Origin: Ceratorhiza oryzae-sativae | Taxonomy: Eukaryota > Basidiomycota > Agaricomycetes > Cantharellales > Ceratobasidiaceae | Length of the DNA: 64,000 bases | Direction: 5' to 3' | NCBI GenBank assembly: GCA_030998015.1 | Contig: JARWMV010000235.1 | Coordinates: 1,550,001-1,614,000 of the forward strand | Part shown: in pieces, positions 20,014 to 32,831 of the stretch | Numbering within the stretch: the stretch's first letter is position 1 | Layout: every line of letters begins with the position of its first letter | Program-made: the position numbers and the translations under genes | Notes under the pieces: generated by a model | What the model saw: the letters and a program-made list of their open reading frames with translations, nothing else | The model's database searches: none | Told to the model about the DNA's origin: nothing

Positions 20014-21047
20014 ATGCCGCTAGTTTTACCAGGAACTTACAGAATTATAAGCCCGCATACGGGGGCATGCATGACAATTGGAGACGATTGGTGGGTGGTT
20101 TGCTGCAAGAAGACGGAGGATATAAATCAAAAGGCATCCGTTTCTACTTAATAATCGACCATTTGATACTGATGAATCTTTTGCTTGGACAGTGGTTTGT
20201 GCAACATTCGGGCGAAGGTTACCGAGTTCAAAGCTGTTTGGCCGGCATGTACTTGGCAGTAACTGAAACGGGCCGTCAAGAATACGGAAAAAACGCCCTC
20301 TTCTGTTCAAGATACCCATCCACATGGGAATTTGTTCAAGGAGGGAGAGATCACGAGATGTATATGTAGGTTCCCATAGGCATACGGAAAACGTCTATAA
20401 CAGTATGGATTTTAGGATCAAACTCGCAGACGTTGATTTGATCGTTGACCTTTATAAGGGCTCTAACGAAGAAGGCACCAAGGTATAATATTATACTTGC
20501 AACCTAGATCCCGAGTGATAAATTGATATCAAGGCCGTTATGATTCCTAATGGCGCGCGGTATACATCCCGGAGATGGAGGTTTGAAAGGCTGAGGCAAG
20601 TCTCTGCTGATGATATAGATTTACTTTTCTCAGAAACATGGATAGCGATGACACGGGTGAAGCGCATATCCAAGCAACAGACAGTAAAGTTCGCCAGTAC
20701 GAGGATCAAATTACTGCAAAAGACGCCGAGATAGCTCAACTTAGGGAGCAACTCGAATCGAAGGAGCAAGAATTGAGCATAGAGAAACGGGAACACTCCA
20801 AAACTTCAGAACGCTTGTCAAAGGCCCAAGAAGCACTTCGTGATGAGAGCCTGGCAAGGTTATCAACAGAAATTCGTGAACAGCGGGAGGAGAACCAGAG
20901 ATTGAAAGCTGGATTGGAAGCTCTTGAGCGGTTGGTGTCTGTGGTAAGTAATTGCACTTGCAGGCTTGGCAGCGAGGTGTTGGGCGTTGAATACATGGTT
21001 TCTAGGGATTAGCTCCTGGATCCAAAATTATAAATAATGCTGCTTGA
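20014..21047 (+). CDS. Ricin-B-like (beta-trefoil) lectin fused to a coiled coil
   Basis: Six exons are recognised: 20014-20133, 20193-20365, 20416-20482, 20534-20595, 20634-20943, 21006-21047, giving 257 residues in phase. The N-terminal ~140 residues show the beta-trefoil pattern of agaricomycete ricin-B-like proteins: LPGTYRIISPHTG, a Q-x-W motif (NQKWFVQHSG), CSRYPSTWEFV, DLYKGSNEEGTK and RRWRFERL. Residues ~155-240 form a strongly charged heptad coiled coil (AEIAQLREQLESKEQEL and onward). Such proteins are cytosolic or non-classically secreted carbohydrate binders; no signal peptide is present. Two introns need GC donors: after 20133 (AAG|GCATCC) and after 20595 (AG|GCAAGT, a textbook GC site). 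The coiled coil suggests dimers or multivalent binding, which is inference. Confidence 0.8.
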
Positions 21048-22147
21048 TAAGATGGCCGCTGTCAATGCCATAGCCATTCAATAGTTCTCTTAGGATTTCA
21101 TTTGTGGCAACCCCAGCGTCCCCATCGCACAATAAATAAAAGACGTTCTCAAGGGCATTGAATATCCATTTTCATCATCAATAAGGTGCGCAAATCTCAT
21201 GCTACGACGTATGCAGCTAAAGTTCTTTCCACAAGTATTTCTGAATAGAAAATAGTGTCGGGGATGCCGAGCGTTGTTGTTGTGAGATGAGTATCCTCGA
21301 TCCGTCAATCCACTAGTCCAGACAGAAGAGGATTTGCATACAGTGATTTAATGTTCAAAATTCGGTCTGCGGGTGGCAAGAGATTGACCCGGAAGTAATA
21401 ATATCTCGCCCCGGGCTGAGGGAAAAGTCATTTGCTCCCGTTGGCCTTCACCTTGATAGGTTCGCAAGTTGCTGTTTAAAAGCTTGCCCAGCTAGGTTTG
21501 ATGCTCATATGTGATGCACTATGATATCGCTTTTGAATCGATTGTTCTACGTTTCCAAACAGATTCTTTGAAATCGCTTGGTGCAAACGTGTTTCTGATC
21601 AGACATAGTAATTCACAGATCGAACACCTTGGTCTAAATGAAGCCTAAGGACTAGGTGGTTGGTTTGTTGGGTCACTTTTATACAGTTTCTTGTGTGGCA
21701 CGTTGGTAAGCATTGTGCGCAAGGTTATCAAATATGGTAGGGTGGTCAACGCGGTGAATGATATTTCTGTTTGATCTGAACATCGGGCTTTTAGACAAGG
21801 CCGAATCACCGGATTTCCCTTCCGTATTCGTTGGGTCATCAGAATTTGGCCGCCTCATCCTGGCTATCTGAGAAAGTTAGTTGCCATCGAGATCCCACCA
21901 ACAATTTGGAACAGAATATCCATACTAAAATTACCTTATTTTCCCATCAGTGGGTGACTTCCGACAATCATCCCAGTGTCTTGTTGGTGTCACAAGCCGC
22001 GAAACCCTATTCAGTTGATGACCACGCCCACCTTCACATCTTAGCGAGTGAATTTCCCAGCCCCTATAACTGCTGCAAACCTTTCCATTGCAACGCGACA
22101 CCATTGGCCTTGGTCTCTCAGGATTCTGAGCTTAGCTTGATGCGCAC
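21048..22147. other. Intergenic, no gene seen
   Basis: This 1.1-kb stretch lies before the first triple-kinase copy. It has short frames only and nothing recognisable on either strand. Confidence 0.45.
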
Positions 22148-25100
22148 ATGTTGTCAGCCAGGTCACTTGGCATTCCAGAGGTTTCTAGATACGTCAACAT
22201 CGCTCAGGTAGAGGACGATGAGGTTGCGAGAGGAGGCGTTGCGGACGTGTATCCGTAAGTTGGCACTCGATTGGGGCTCAGCTCTAGGACAAACCTTCCA
22301 TATGATGATCACCAGGGGCTTTTTCCAGCAAAGAAGTGCTCAAATGATCAAGGTAACAGATATCTCCATTGGATAAATGGTATCAGACTCGGCTTGTCTG
22401 TTCCTACCTCAGGTTGCCATCAAAACGGTCCGTGTTTCGCCTCAAAAGCTGGAATCATCATTGGCGTCAGAAAAACTGCGAAAAGTAAGTTTAACATTCT
22501 GCTTTAGCCTTTACAATAACCAATCTTTTTGGCCAGACGCTCAATCGGGAGTTGGGCATATGGAGGATTCTCCAAGGAGAGTTTGGACATCCCAACCTGC
22601 TGAGGCTTCTCGGTGTTATCGACTCTCCGGATGGCATGCCGTCTTCAGTTAGCGAGTTTTGTACTGCAACATTAGCGGAGGTGAGAATGCTCGTGTTGCC
22701 ACTGGTATACTCTTCGCTGAGACCTTGGTTTTCAGTATCTTGTCAGTTCGATGTACAAACCTCAGAGGCTAAAGCTGGTGGGAGTTCTGGCGCCGCTGAA
22801 CTCGATCATTGCTCATTCGATTTACACAGCTAATTGGAACATTGAACGGCCTCGCATATATGCATAGTTTTTCAATCGTCCACGGCGATCTCAAAGGGGC
22901 GAGTTGAAGCAATTCAACAAAAATTCAGCTACTGACAATTCTATCCATGATTAGCTCAACATTCTCGTCGCCAGAGACGACACACCTAAAATATGCGATT
23001 TTGGCCATGCTCGGTTCGTGAATGACACAGCCCAACCTTTCGTCTCCGACATATCCTCCAAATTCCATGCAACCACTCGATACATGAGCCCAGAGCTGTT
23101 TTCAGAAACCAACAGCAAGCCCACCCTGTTCTCGACGTCTGGGCGTTTGGTTGTGTTGCACTCGAGGTACGACCCATCTCAGTATCGGCCCCTGTGGCGT
23201 GTTTACACCTTGGGTGGGCAGATTCTCAGCCGACTCCGACCATATCACACCATCACGAATGAGCATCGAGTCACAGTGGCCATAAAGTCTGGGCGGACTC
23301 CCAGTACAAAGCCAGGGCGGCCGTATGCTGCAAGCTGCCTCACCGATGCGCTGTGGGATATCGTCAAAGCGTGCTGGCATCCTCACCAGCTTTCTCGGCC
23401 GACGTCCGCCTCACTCCTGCACTCGATCAACGACTTGATAGAAAAAGGCAATCTGGATCTTGCTACGGTTACGCCAGCCAAGGCAGTGAGTGATATTGAG
23501 GGACTGCTGGAGTGGCCAGAGGACATTCGAGACTTTGCTCAAGAATTGTCGAAGCTCAAAAAGACTAGAATCTCTATGCAGCGCATGGCCGACGTTTGGA
23601 AGTGAGTTATGAGATTATATGTCTAAGCCTAAAGTTCGGCTCAAAGCACCCATCCTCAAAGGTACTTCGCGGATGACGCTGATAGAGCATCGGGATCACG
23701 AAAGTCAAGTGCGTCGCGAATGTTTGCGGTCAAGGTCCTTCGAGCGCCGATAGGATTGGGCTCGGAAAAATCGATAGTCGATCCCTTGCAACAGGCGAGA
23801 TACCCATTGCACTGCATATTATTTCTAACGCGTTTATCCAGGGGCTCCGACGTACCGTCTGGGAACGAGCAAGCATCAAACACCCACACATAGTCGAGGT
23901 TCTTGGATTAGACACCTCATATGGGAGATATCCTGGGCTAGTGATGGACTTTCAAGAAGGCGGAACCTGCGGAACGTGGGTCGTATCACAAACATTCGCT
24001 TCTCAAACAATAATAACCTGATAATCATAGGTACTCGACGATGGACCGCTCGGTGACGAGGATTTCTGCGTTCGGTGTGTGAGTCATTGAGGCATACTAA
24101 AAATGCCACGCCATTGGCTCACAAATATCAGATGTTGCAAATCCTCAAAGGCCTACAGTTCCTGCACAACCTCCCTTCGCCACTCGCCCATGGTGATCTT
24201 ACGCCGGTAATCAAATTCTGCTACAGGTACTCTCGCATGAATGAAGTCTGACATGACACTTGGCCAAGCACAATATCCTCGCTGACCGGAACGGGACGCT
24301 GAAGCTAACTCTGATCAGCTTCGCAAGGCTGTCTGCGAACCTGCCATCAAACACACAAACAGTGGCCCCGAACGACGATGTGATATCGGCCCGGTACTTC
24401 AGCCCCGAGCTTGTGGCGAACGATGAGAGCGTTCAGCCGACGCCTCAGGCAGATATGTGGTCTTTTGGGTGCGTCGCATGCTGGGTATGTTCTGTTTTTT
24501 GGATGTGGAAGCCAAAGTAAATTATTTGATGCATTGTTTAGATGTATGTCCGGGTCGACCCGTATCCAGAATGCAAGTTGGAGCATGAGGTCATATCCAG
24601 TATCATAGACGCCATTCCACCTTACTCAGTTTCCCAGCTTTCGCGCATACGTGAGCTCGGAGGGTACCATATCATGCCACACGTCCCTTGGATTACAAAT
24701 GGGACACTATCAACCATACTTCGGTGTTGGAACCAAGATGGGAGCCGCCGGCCTACTGCAGATGCTTGTTTACGCGATTTTGGAGTTTTATTGACAAATT
24801 TGGTCAAAACAAACCTCTATACCACCTGATGCTCGAAACATCACAGAAAGGATTAGTACACCTGCTCAACCACGACGGCAGATTCTTGGATCTATCACAG
24901 GAGCCTGGAGGTATGTTGGATTTTAGAGATAATGTCCAATGTGCAATATCCAGTACAATTGAAACAGGCGCATCTTCAATTACAAGGGCGGTCTAGAATT
25001 GGACCTACGCTATTGGTGGTGGCGGTGGGTCATGCATTTGGTCGGCTTCATGCGTGCTGATGCCTCCGGCTCCACAGAGGGACCTATTCTCCTGGTTCCT

Positions 25101-26246
25101 GCGCAGGTCAATTGATGTATGCTGAGCCCAAGCTTTTATATTATCAAATGTAGTGGTGACATTTGGGGCGGCCATACTCCCAGGTCAACATTAAAGGAAT
25201 TCAGTTAGTTCCCAAGGTTCGAGCAGGCCATCTCTTTGAGGCCGCGACACAGGTGCGCCAAGTATTCCGCCAAGCATCAGCCAGACACCAATTGGTATAG
25301 AGTATATATCACGAGATAGGGCTCCTACAACAGTTCAATCATGATAACATATGCATTTTCTACGGGTACGATGACCTGCATGGTGGGACACTACGACGGG
25401 CTCAAGTGCCAGCGATTGTAACCGAGTTCTGTTCCAACGGGACCTTGAGCGAGGTCTGTATTTTCGCTGGTTGCTTGTGACAGGACAACAGAACAACCTC
25501 CTTCAATCAAGTTTTGCAGCAAAAAGTTAGCAGACCTCAGCTTTCAGGATCGTCTCAACCTTGTTAGTCCATATAATTTAGCCTAATATTGATGGCTGAT
25601 ACACATTTGTGATCGAACTAGCTGAAGGACGTCGCCAGTGGGATCGTATATCTACACACCCAGGTCCCGCAAGGCTCTGTCGCTCATGGAAACCTATCGA
25701 CTGTAAGTATCTACACTTCAGCTCTGCCTAAAGCTGTCCCCACAGCACATCTCTATCAGGATACTGTCCATGTTGATAAAAACGGAAAGGCAAAGCTGAC
25801 GAGATTTGAGTTCGCATGCCAATATGAGCACTCAGACATCTCGACGACACCACGGATCATAGGCGCGTCGCACATTGCGTTGACACCTTCGCGCTGGCAC
25901 CCCCCGGAGCTGTTCAACGAGTCAGTGGACACGATGGCACCATACCCAACGATCTATGGCGATCTATGGGCTCTTGGGTGTATACTGGTTGCGGTGGGGA
26001 CTTTGTTGTGTAGATTTCGATGAGGTTAGACCCTGACCAGGAAACATGTAGGTGATGAGCAACCAGGCTCCTTACGAGAAGTACGATCTACCAGGAGCAA
26101 TCAGCTGCATCACAGAGGGAGTGAAGCCGTACTCTGAATACGTATGTGCCGCCAGTGTCTGGGAGCTGGCTAATTTGCTTTGGGATAAACGTCCTCATGA
26201 GCGGGCTTCTGCGGAACTTGTGTTGAAGAAGCTGTCTGAAATATGA
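22148..26246 (+). pseudogene. Triple protein-kinase-domain gene, copy 1 (frame disrupted)
   Basis: A chain of short exons from MLSARSLGIPEV (ATG 22148) encodes three kinase-fold domains in a row with no room for separate promoters between them. Domain 1 (~22.2-23.4 kb) has VAIKTVRV, VHGDLKG, CDFG, YMSPELF and a degenerate DVWAFG site. Domain 2 (~23.7-24.8 kb) has FAVKVLR and LAHGDLTP, but LTLISFARL replaces the DFG region. Domain 3 (~25.1-26.2 kb) has VNIKGIQL, VAHGNLS and RFEF instead of DFG. Domains 2 and 3 are therefore predicted pseudokinases. Relative to the copy at 34.0 kb there is one base missing near 23131-23134, one near 23964-23968 and four near 24806-24812, so this copy reads as a pseudogene unless these are base-calling errors. 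A GC donor (GGG|GCGAGT) interrupts the catalytic loop of domain 1. Confidence 0.75.
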
Positions 26247-27111
26247 TATTATGCCCCGAGAAGAATACTTCAATAAAAAAAACATATTCGTTTCCAACCA
26301 TTTCACTGCTTTAACGCATGAAGTTAGGTACTTTTATTCAAACATTTCGGAGCCGTTTTACATAATAACATTGCTGTCTATCCTATATCCTACAGCTGCG
26401 TCGGCTCGTCGTTGAGCAAGGCTACATGCATTCATACCATACCATTTTGCCCACCGTCTCTTAATACCTCTTGGTCGTTCAGTTTTTGGTGATAGCTTGA
26501 CAAAAACGAGCGAACCTTTTAACAGATACCAGCTTCATGAAGAGCCGGCCAATCTTTAGGAACGGCCATGAGATCCTGCTTTCCCTCCTGTCGAATCATG
26601 ATTTTAGCGTGCTTAGTTCCCGGAGGTACGCAGAAGTTGGTGTTCGATCAAGGGCCGGGGATACAAATTCGTTGCTTGTTCTGGAGTGGCGCTTGCCATA
26701 CGACAGAAATTTGCGGCGAGTTCACGTTAATCATGACCTGGGTGATGTTTCCTATGTCTTGGGAAGCGTCACGAGTGTTTGCTTGCGTCAAGGGATGTTT
26801 TTACGAAGTGCGGCGGAGCCTTTTAGCTGACGCATGACGCATTTCTGCTATAGCAGCTTCGAGCTCTGACATCCAACCAGTCAAAAGCTCTACTGCTCCT
26901 CAAAGTCAGAGCTATCAAGACCTCATGAAAATTCGCTTTCACAAACGAAGCAACACTGGGGAAGGCAATCGAAACAGCCAAGTAACCAAACTCCAAAATA
27001 GGACTAAAAATACAAATCTCCGAAGCGACACACCCTAAATCCAATGGCGACGGATATAGAAGAAAATACTGATATAGGATATAATGATATCACGCATCAA
27101 GCCACTATTCA
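26247..27111. other. Intergenic, no gene seen
   Basis: This is the 3' flank of kinase copy 1 and of the convergent SPT21-like gene. A 97-codon plus frame at 26537 has no motif or splice support. Confidence 0.45.
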
Positions 27112-30100
27112 TTAGGCGTCCGCAGGTGCTGCTGCCAAAGCCGCCAAGATCTCGGATATATCTTGTTCCCCAAGCTCGCCCCCCGCATCTCCTACGTTCA
27201 CTCCCACTCCACCCTCAACTAGTGATTCTCCGGCTTCGCTTCCCCCTAGTGTGTCTAACCACGAAAAGTCTAACATGGCAGGATCTTGCATATCTCCTGT
27301 TGGAACCAACAAGGGCTCTTGTCCCAACACTGCATCCAACTCGGCACCGAGTTGTTGCAAACCGGCTTCGGCATCTGAGTCAAACTGTCCGTCCAACATA
27401 TTCAAGAAGCTCGCGAGTGTATCTAGGTCCAAGCCGGATTCACTTGTCGCACCTAGCGCTCCGTCATGTAAAATGTTTCCCACCGGGGCTGCGTCGTCTT
27501 GTCCGGCTGGTTCGGCAGGCCTGATCGTTTGGTTCCACTCATCCTCGGCTTCGTCGTCCCCAGCACCAAGATAGAATTGCTGTTCAAAGTCACTGACATC
27601 CAAATCTCCAATCCCTGGATCAAGCCCAGCCTCTGAACTCTCGGCGTCGGTATACTTAGAAGCCTCCCGATACGCATCCTTTTGGTCTCCCTCTGCGCCA
27701 GAACCAGCGTCCAGATCCGATTCAGACATAGGAGGGGTGACGAGGGTGGAAGGTCAAGCGGGATAGATAGACCTTCTGAGCTTATATTCTGGGTGTATGC
27801 GCCTCCGGTAGTCGGCGGCGGGGTCGGCGCAAACAAAGGCTATCTACAGGGGCGACCGGGCTCGTGCGGGATGGACGTGGCGGGGTGGCCAATTTGGCGC
27901 TAGCCCTATGTTGGACCGTCCGCGGGGTCCGTTGAGGAAGAGGGGGTGGCGTAGCCGGTGCCCCCGAGCCACGAGTAGGGGTCTGGGGCTCTCGAGGTTT
28001 TGAGGTGCCAGCTTTGCTAACCAACACAGGCGCCTTGACCGGCACAGACTCGTCTTCCTCATCTGCGTCACTCGTAAGATCCACGATCTCTCGTTCCTGC
28101 TCCTTGATCATAGCAGCCTTGGCACCGGCTCTCCCAGTCATGTCGTTTGTCCACCTTACGTCGTCCTTGAGCCCTAAAACACCGGCCTGACCTAGCACAT
28201 CTTTAAGATTGTCTAGACCTGCGTTTCTCAAGAGCCGCCTCAGAGGGCTATATTCGGTCAAACTCAGTGGGAGCTGTTTCGCCGGCTGTTCGACAGCCGG
28301 GGCTGGCACAGGTTCAGGAGCCGGTCGCGTGGTTTTCCCCTTTTGCGACTTTCCTTTCTTTCCCTTGTCGTCCTCTGGGTCGGAGACTCGACCGCCGGTA
28401 GCGCGAATAGGGGAGGTCATCATCATCGGCAGACGGCGAACAAGTGGGAGAGCTACGGGCGAGCGCTTGGGGATCGGGGGTGCCTTTTTCGATCCTGCAT
28501 TGTTCGACTTTTGGGTTTGAGTCCGTGGAGGGGGTTCGTAGTCGGGTGCTCGATAGTACTTGGACGAGCTGTTCGTTTTATGGCTCCTATTATTCGCACG
28601 AGGGGCTGTTGACGATGATGTCGATCCAACAGGTAGCACATCGAATCTACGTCTTCCCCTTCAACCCTAGGCACGTTCTTCGCTCCAAATAACTTCCTAT
28701 GACCCACCCCAAGCCCCGAAGGAGGATAATACCCATCCGCCAACATGACTCGCACTTCTTCCTCACTCACACCCCTCACGCTCTGTCCTTTTCCTGTCCC
28801 TGCTCTGGCCGCTTTCCCGACTCAGGGTTTAGCTGTATCCCCGTGTCCTTGCCATTGGCATTTCCACCCTTGGATCTCCCAGGCCCCGCGACACATTTCG
28901 CAGGACTCGGCGGGGCCGGTGCGCGCGGCAAACCAATCTGTTCGCGCGGGGTGATAAACGAGCCTCGGACCTCGGGCAAATCCGTTTGTTGGTGAAGCGG
29001 GGTTTGGCGAGGTGTGCGTTTACGTGGCTTTGGAGGGTTGGAGCTCGACGAGAAGAGATTTGGCTGGGAGATGGAGCGCAGAGGGTTGTTTGTTTGAGAT
29101 TGGGGTTGGGAGGGGGGTGCGGGATGAGTCAGGGATTGTGAGCTGGGCCTGGCCTCGGGTTGAGAAGCCGATGCGTCCAATGGGAGGGAAGGCGGAAGCG
29201 GGGCAGATGAAGAATACGGAAGAGCAAAAGGCGAAGCCGCCGAAATGCTCGGTGAAGCAACCGATAAATTTGGCGACGGTGCACTCAGAACCGATAAACT
29301 CGGAGAGGGAGCAGCAAAATTCGGACTCGTGGCCGAGAACGCAGGGGACGGTACCGATGAATTCGGCGAGATGTCGCTCAATGACACATGGCCGTCATCT
29401 TCGAGCTTTAGTCCTTTGGACAAATGCGAATCTAGGCTAGCTAGAGAGGATGTACGAGCTTCACCGAGGCCGACACCGAGGCGGGCACGTTTGGGATCTG
29501 TCAAGGATGGCTGATCTTCGGGTTCTCGTTTACGTGTTCCCAGATTCGAGTCGGGTGGAGGGATAGGGGTGGCAAACGCACCTGGGCTCGGAGCAGTCAA
29601 GATAGCCGGGCTCGGAGCGGAGATGACCGACGGACTCTGTGCCGACCCCGAAGCGGGCGGGTTTTGAATGGACGTGAGGCTCGGGCTGGGTGCAGATACT
29701 TGCCCTGGTCAGCCACGCGTTCGTTTCCTTTCGAGCCTCCACCCTCTCTCAACCTGCCATTGCGATCCGAATCTGATTCTGACGTTCGCCCAATAAAACT
29801 AATGATTGCTTGTTTTTGTGCATCCGTTGGTGTTGATGGGTCTGCCCCCGCTTGCCCTAATAGCCCAGCCGTCTTTAGTCGCTCGACGAGCGAATCAAAC
29901 AGAGGGGTCCCAGCGGCAGATGAGTAACTCGAACTCGAAGAGGATGCGCTAGCAGCAAGTAACATGCGTGCAAGCGACTTTCCTGGAGAGTGAGCCGGAG
30001 TCTGACTAGACTGAGAAGGCTGGGTGGAGGAAGCGGAGGTCGAGTTGGAGCCAAACGATGTGGGAGGTCGGGGACGTGACTTGGGTTGGGACGGGTTCTG

Positions 30101-30932
30101 AGAAAGAGGGAGCGAAGATGCTGAGGACACGCGTGAATGAACGCGAGACTGGGGTGGAGACAGATTTGAAGGGCCAGGGGTTGGGTCAGGGGAGGCAGGT
30201 TCGGGTAAGAGGGTGGTCTGGGGGGTGGTTGGTGCGTTTGAAGACCCCTTGCGTGGTCCGCGCTTTTTCGACGCTGGGGGCGCAGCTGCAGCGGTCGCGG
30301 CCTTTTCCTGAGCTCGGGCTGTCGTTTTTATTCGTATTCGTACAGACGAACGACTCGCTTGGGGCTGGCCAGAGGGCGTCGATGGAGGTGAAAGGTGAGT
30401 CGAAGTGGTGGGCGCAACCGGGTGTGAGATGTTTTGCAGAGAGCTGGCATGCTGAGCTTTCGAGACGGCTACCGTCTGCATGTTTGCATCTCGTGTCATT
30501 GCCCAATGTCAACACTGCATTACGACGTACTGGTGTCAAGGAAAGCCTGATCTCCAATACTTGCATCTCTTCCCCATCAACATAGTCTTCTCGGACCGTA
30601 CCAACCACCCTCCCAGACTCTGCCAAGAGCCATGTCAATAAGCCCCGCCCGACCATGAGCTCGGGGGTCTGGAGAGGGTCAAGCGCGTAGACTGAATAGT
30701 CAGTCCGCGGGTCTGCGAGTAACTCAGGACTAGTGCACATTAGTTATTGTTATTTGCAGTCTAGGGCAGTCTCACCTGGCCCCGCAGAGTGCGCCAAGAC
30801 ATTCTTTGAGAGTTGTGGATGCGTGCTTGTCCGCCGTCGTCGCGTTTGGGCGGGGCTTGACCGGGCGGCAATCGGTTGGCTCTGCGCGTGCGAGCATAAG
30901 CTGGGATGCGCCCAATGTATACAGCACCTTGA
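27112..30932 (-). CDS. SPT21/Ams2-like N-terminal-domain protein, one frame break
   Basis: The exons 30932-30776, 30729-30531 and from 30475 downward join in phase to give VKVLYTLGAS, TTLKECLGALCGASPELL, DYSVYALDPLQTPELMVGRG and LEIRLSLTPV. This is the N-terminal pattern of yeast Spt21 and fission-yeast Ams2, regulators of histone-gene transcription and chromatin. A very long Ser/Pro/Thr-rich disordered region follows, with basic patches (TRKREPEDQ, DPKRARLG). Farther on is a conserved-looking block (VSEEEVRVMLADGYYPPSGL), then an acidic, Leu/Ala-rich C-terminus ending at 27112. I see no GATA zinc finger. One base appears missing in the C4 run at 28676-28679. The first short exon(s) upstream of 30932 are not resolved, and the last exon could belong to a separate gene starting at 27729. 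Confidence 0.6.
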
Positions 30933-32033
30933 CTGGGGCATGTTAGGCCATTCGCATATTGCATCTATTCGACCTACTTGGATACCTGACCTCCATCGCG
31001 CTTGTTGTCGTCAGTTGCCAACATCCAACTACGCGCTGATCCCAGCCATTTCCGAAGCGCTCCAGTGGCTGTGCTCGGGACACATGGCCTCAAAACTCTT
31101 CGTTTGCCACAGCCAGATAGAATTGCACAGAAATTAATGAGACACGGCCGGCCTCTCATCTGGTACAAATGAACAATATCAATCTCTCGAGCCGACTCTA
31201 TTTAATCCGCTAGCAAACCGCTATTCTTGTGTCTAGTTATCGCAGTCCTTTCTTTTGAACGCCAATGCATCACTCCCTGAGGGGATGACGCCGTTTGAGG
31301 CGCTCCCTCTGCCACGTCTTCTCTCCTATTCAGTTCCTCGCCGCCCTCCTGACATTGTGACTGGACTAAATCACTTCTTCAGGATTGGCTATATGCCAAC
31401 CTCGGTAGCTAGCAGATGCGCCTCACAACACCCTATCTTTGGACGATTTCCACACTTGTACACAGCTACCCGCCACGAATTAATTAACTTGCTACTTTTC
31501 TTTCAGCCGAAAAGATTAAACATTTTACTGCGATAGGCTATGCAAGCTTCGTTGTGGATTGTTCTTTTCGGTATAATTCTTGTGGCGGCGCAAGCAGTGT
31601 TGGGAGCCAAAGAAGTCTAGCGAGAAAGAGCCACCAGATCTTTCAGACCCCGAGTGGCAGTGGGCGCCCCCGCTCATCGAGAGAATCTGAATGTTTATCT
31701 GTAAACCGAGACCTGTGGCAAGTGCTTGATACTTCCTGGGGCTCCCCTGTGCACAGGTTACGGTTTTGACGAACCGCTGCCGGGTGGTCAATTGCTTGTT
31801 CAGCACGCGAATATTAGCGACTGCGCGCGCTATCCTGTCTAACCGCCTAGAAATCATTTACAAAATTGCATTCGCGAGCAAAATAACATAGATCGGGGCC
31901 CACACATCAGGATCTAAACTATGGGTTCAATGCTGTTTGAGGACGCAAGCCAAAGCACCCGATGCCTCTACCTACTAACCCCGGTCAGCGTTTCATCTAT
32001 GAGCGAATAGTTGAGGTGGATTTACGAGTTATC
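30933..32033. other. 5' flank of SPT21-like gene and intergenic DNA
   Basis: The missing first exon of the SPT21-like gene should lie just upstream of 30932; an ATG GAG at 30996 on the minus strand is a candidate, but no donor gives the right phase. The rest, to the Cys-rich gene, shows no gene. Confidence 0.35.
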
Positions 32034-32831
32034 TCACCGCTTCCTCTTTCCACAGCCCATGGCCTTGCACGTCTGGACATTCTTGTTGCATCCCGAGTGG
32101 TCAAGTCCATCCTCTATTTTCTTTCGGGGCCAGTCTTCGCCACGATAATATTTCACCGACGTCGGATCAATTTTATGCTTGCCTTCGAAGCATTCGTCAT
32201 GGCCGGGTTCCCAATCACCACCCATAGCTTCGTCATGGCTAACTATCCTGTTGCAACACACGAACTTGAACTTGTACTCCTGGTCATACTCTTCATCCGG
32301 TATGTTGGTCTCCTTGGGCCTCGTGCACCAGATGATGCAGGATTTGGTGGTATTCGTGGACTCGGTGAAAGTCTTGTGACATCGGGCGCAATGCTTTGGA
32401 GTATTGTTCGGCTTGAGGAGAGGCATGAGCGAGGATTTGAGCGTCTGGACGGTCTTGGGTGGCATCTTGTCCAGCGAATTAGCCAGGGCATGGACAAAAG
32501 CAGAAGCATCGCAGCCTCGAAGAGCGCCCTGGAAGTCTGCGTTGCGAGAGGCTGGGTGGCGTGCAGCGGTTACGACACCCCGAGACGTTGAGCTCTGCTG
32601 AGAAATCGAGCCACCCTGTGAAGCCCGGTCATCCTGAGACGTCTGCTCATCCTGGGAGACTGATTCATCATCGGAAATGAACTCGATTTCAGAGCTCGAG
32701 TCGTATTCTGGCTGTTTGTGTCCTGTCGCCCAAGCGACTTTGCCGCCAATATTGATCTTTCGTTTTCTGTGCTTCGTGTTTAGCAAGTTTGATTCACACT
32801 CATATCATACACACTTGGTATCAATTAGCAT
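32034..32831 (-). CDS. Cys-rich protein of unknown function, family C member 1
   Basis: Exon 1 is 17 nt (32831-32815, MLIDT+2 nt) and exon 2 is 32766-32034, giving 249 residues. Two homologues lie at 46676 and 49100 with the same 17-nt first exon. After a Ser/Gln/Asp-rich N-terminal region come the shared blocks HCARCHKTFTES, a lone Cys pair (SCIIWC), FVCCNRI, DECFEGKHKIDPTSVKYY, and DHSGCNKNVQTCKAMGC. The spaced Cys/His residues suggest one or two structural zinc sites. I do not recognise the family. The protein has a basic end (CGKRKR) and no signal peptide. This member has a normal GT donor (AA|GTGTGT) where the others have GC. Confidence 0.75.

Noticed and set aside
26537..26830. 97-codon plus-strand frame
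   Set aside because: No recognisable pattern, and an alternative frame of equal length overlaps it.
31255..31536. 93-codon plus-strand frame
   Set aside because: No motif, no homologue in the window and no splice partner.
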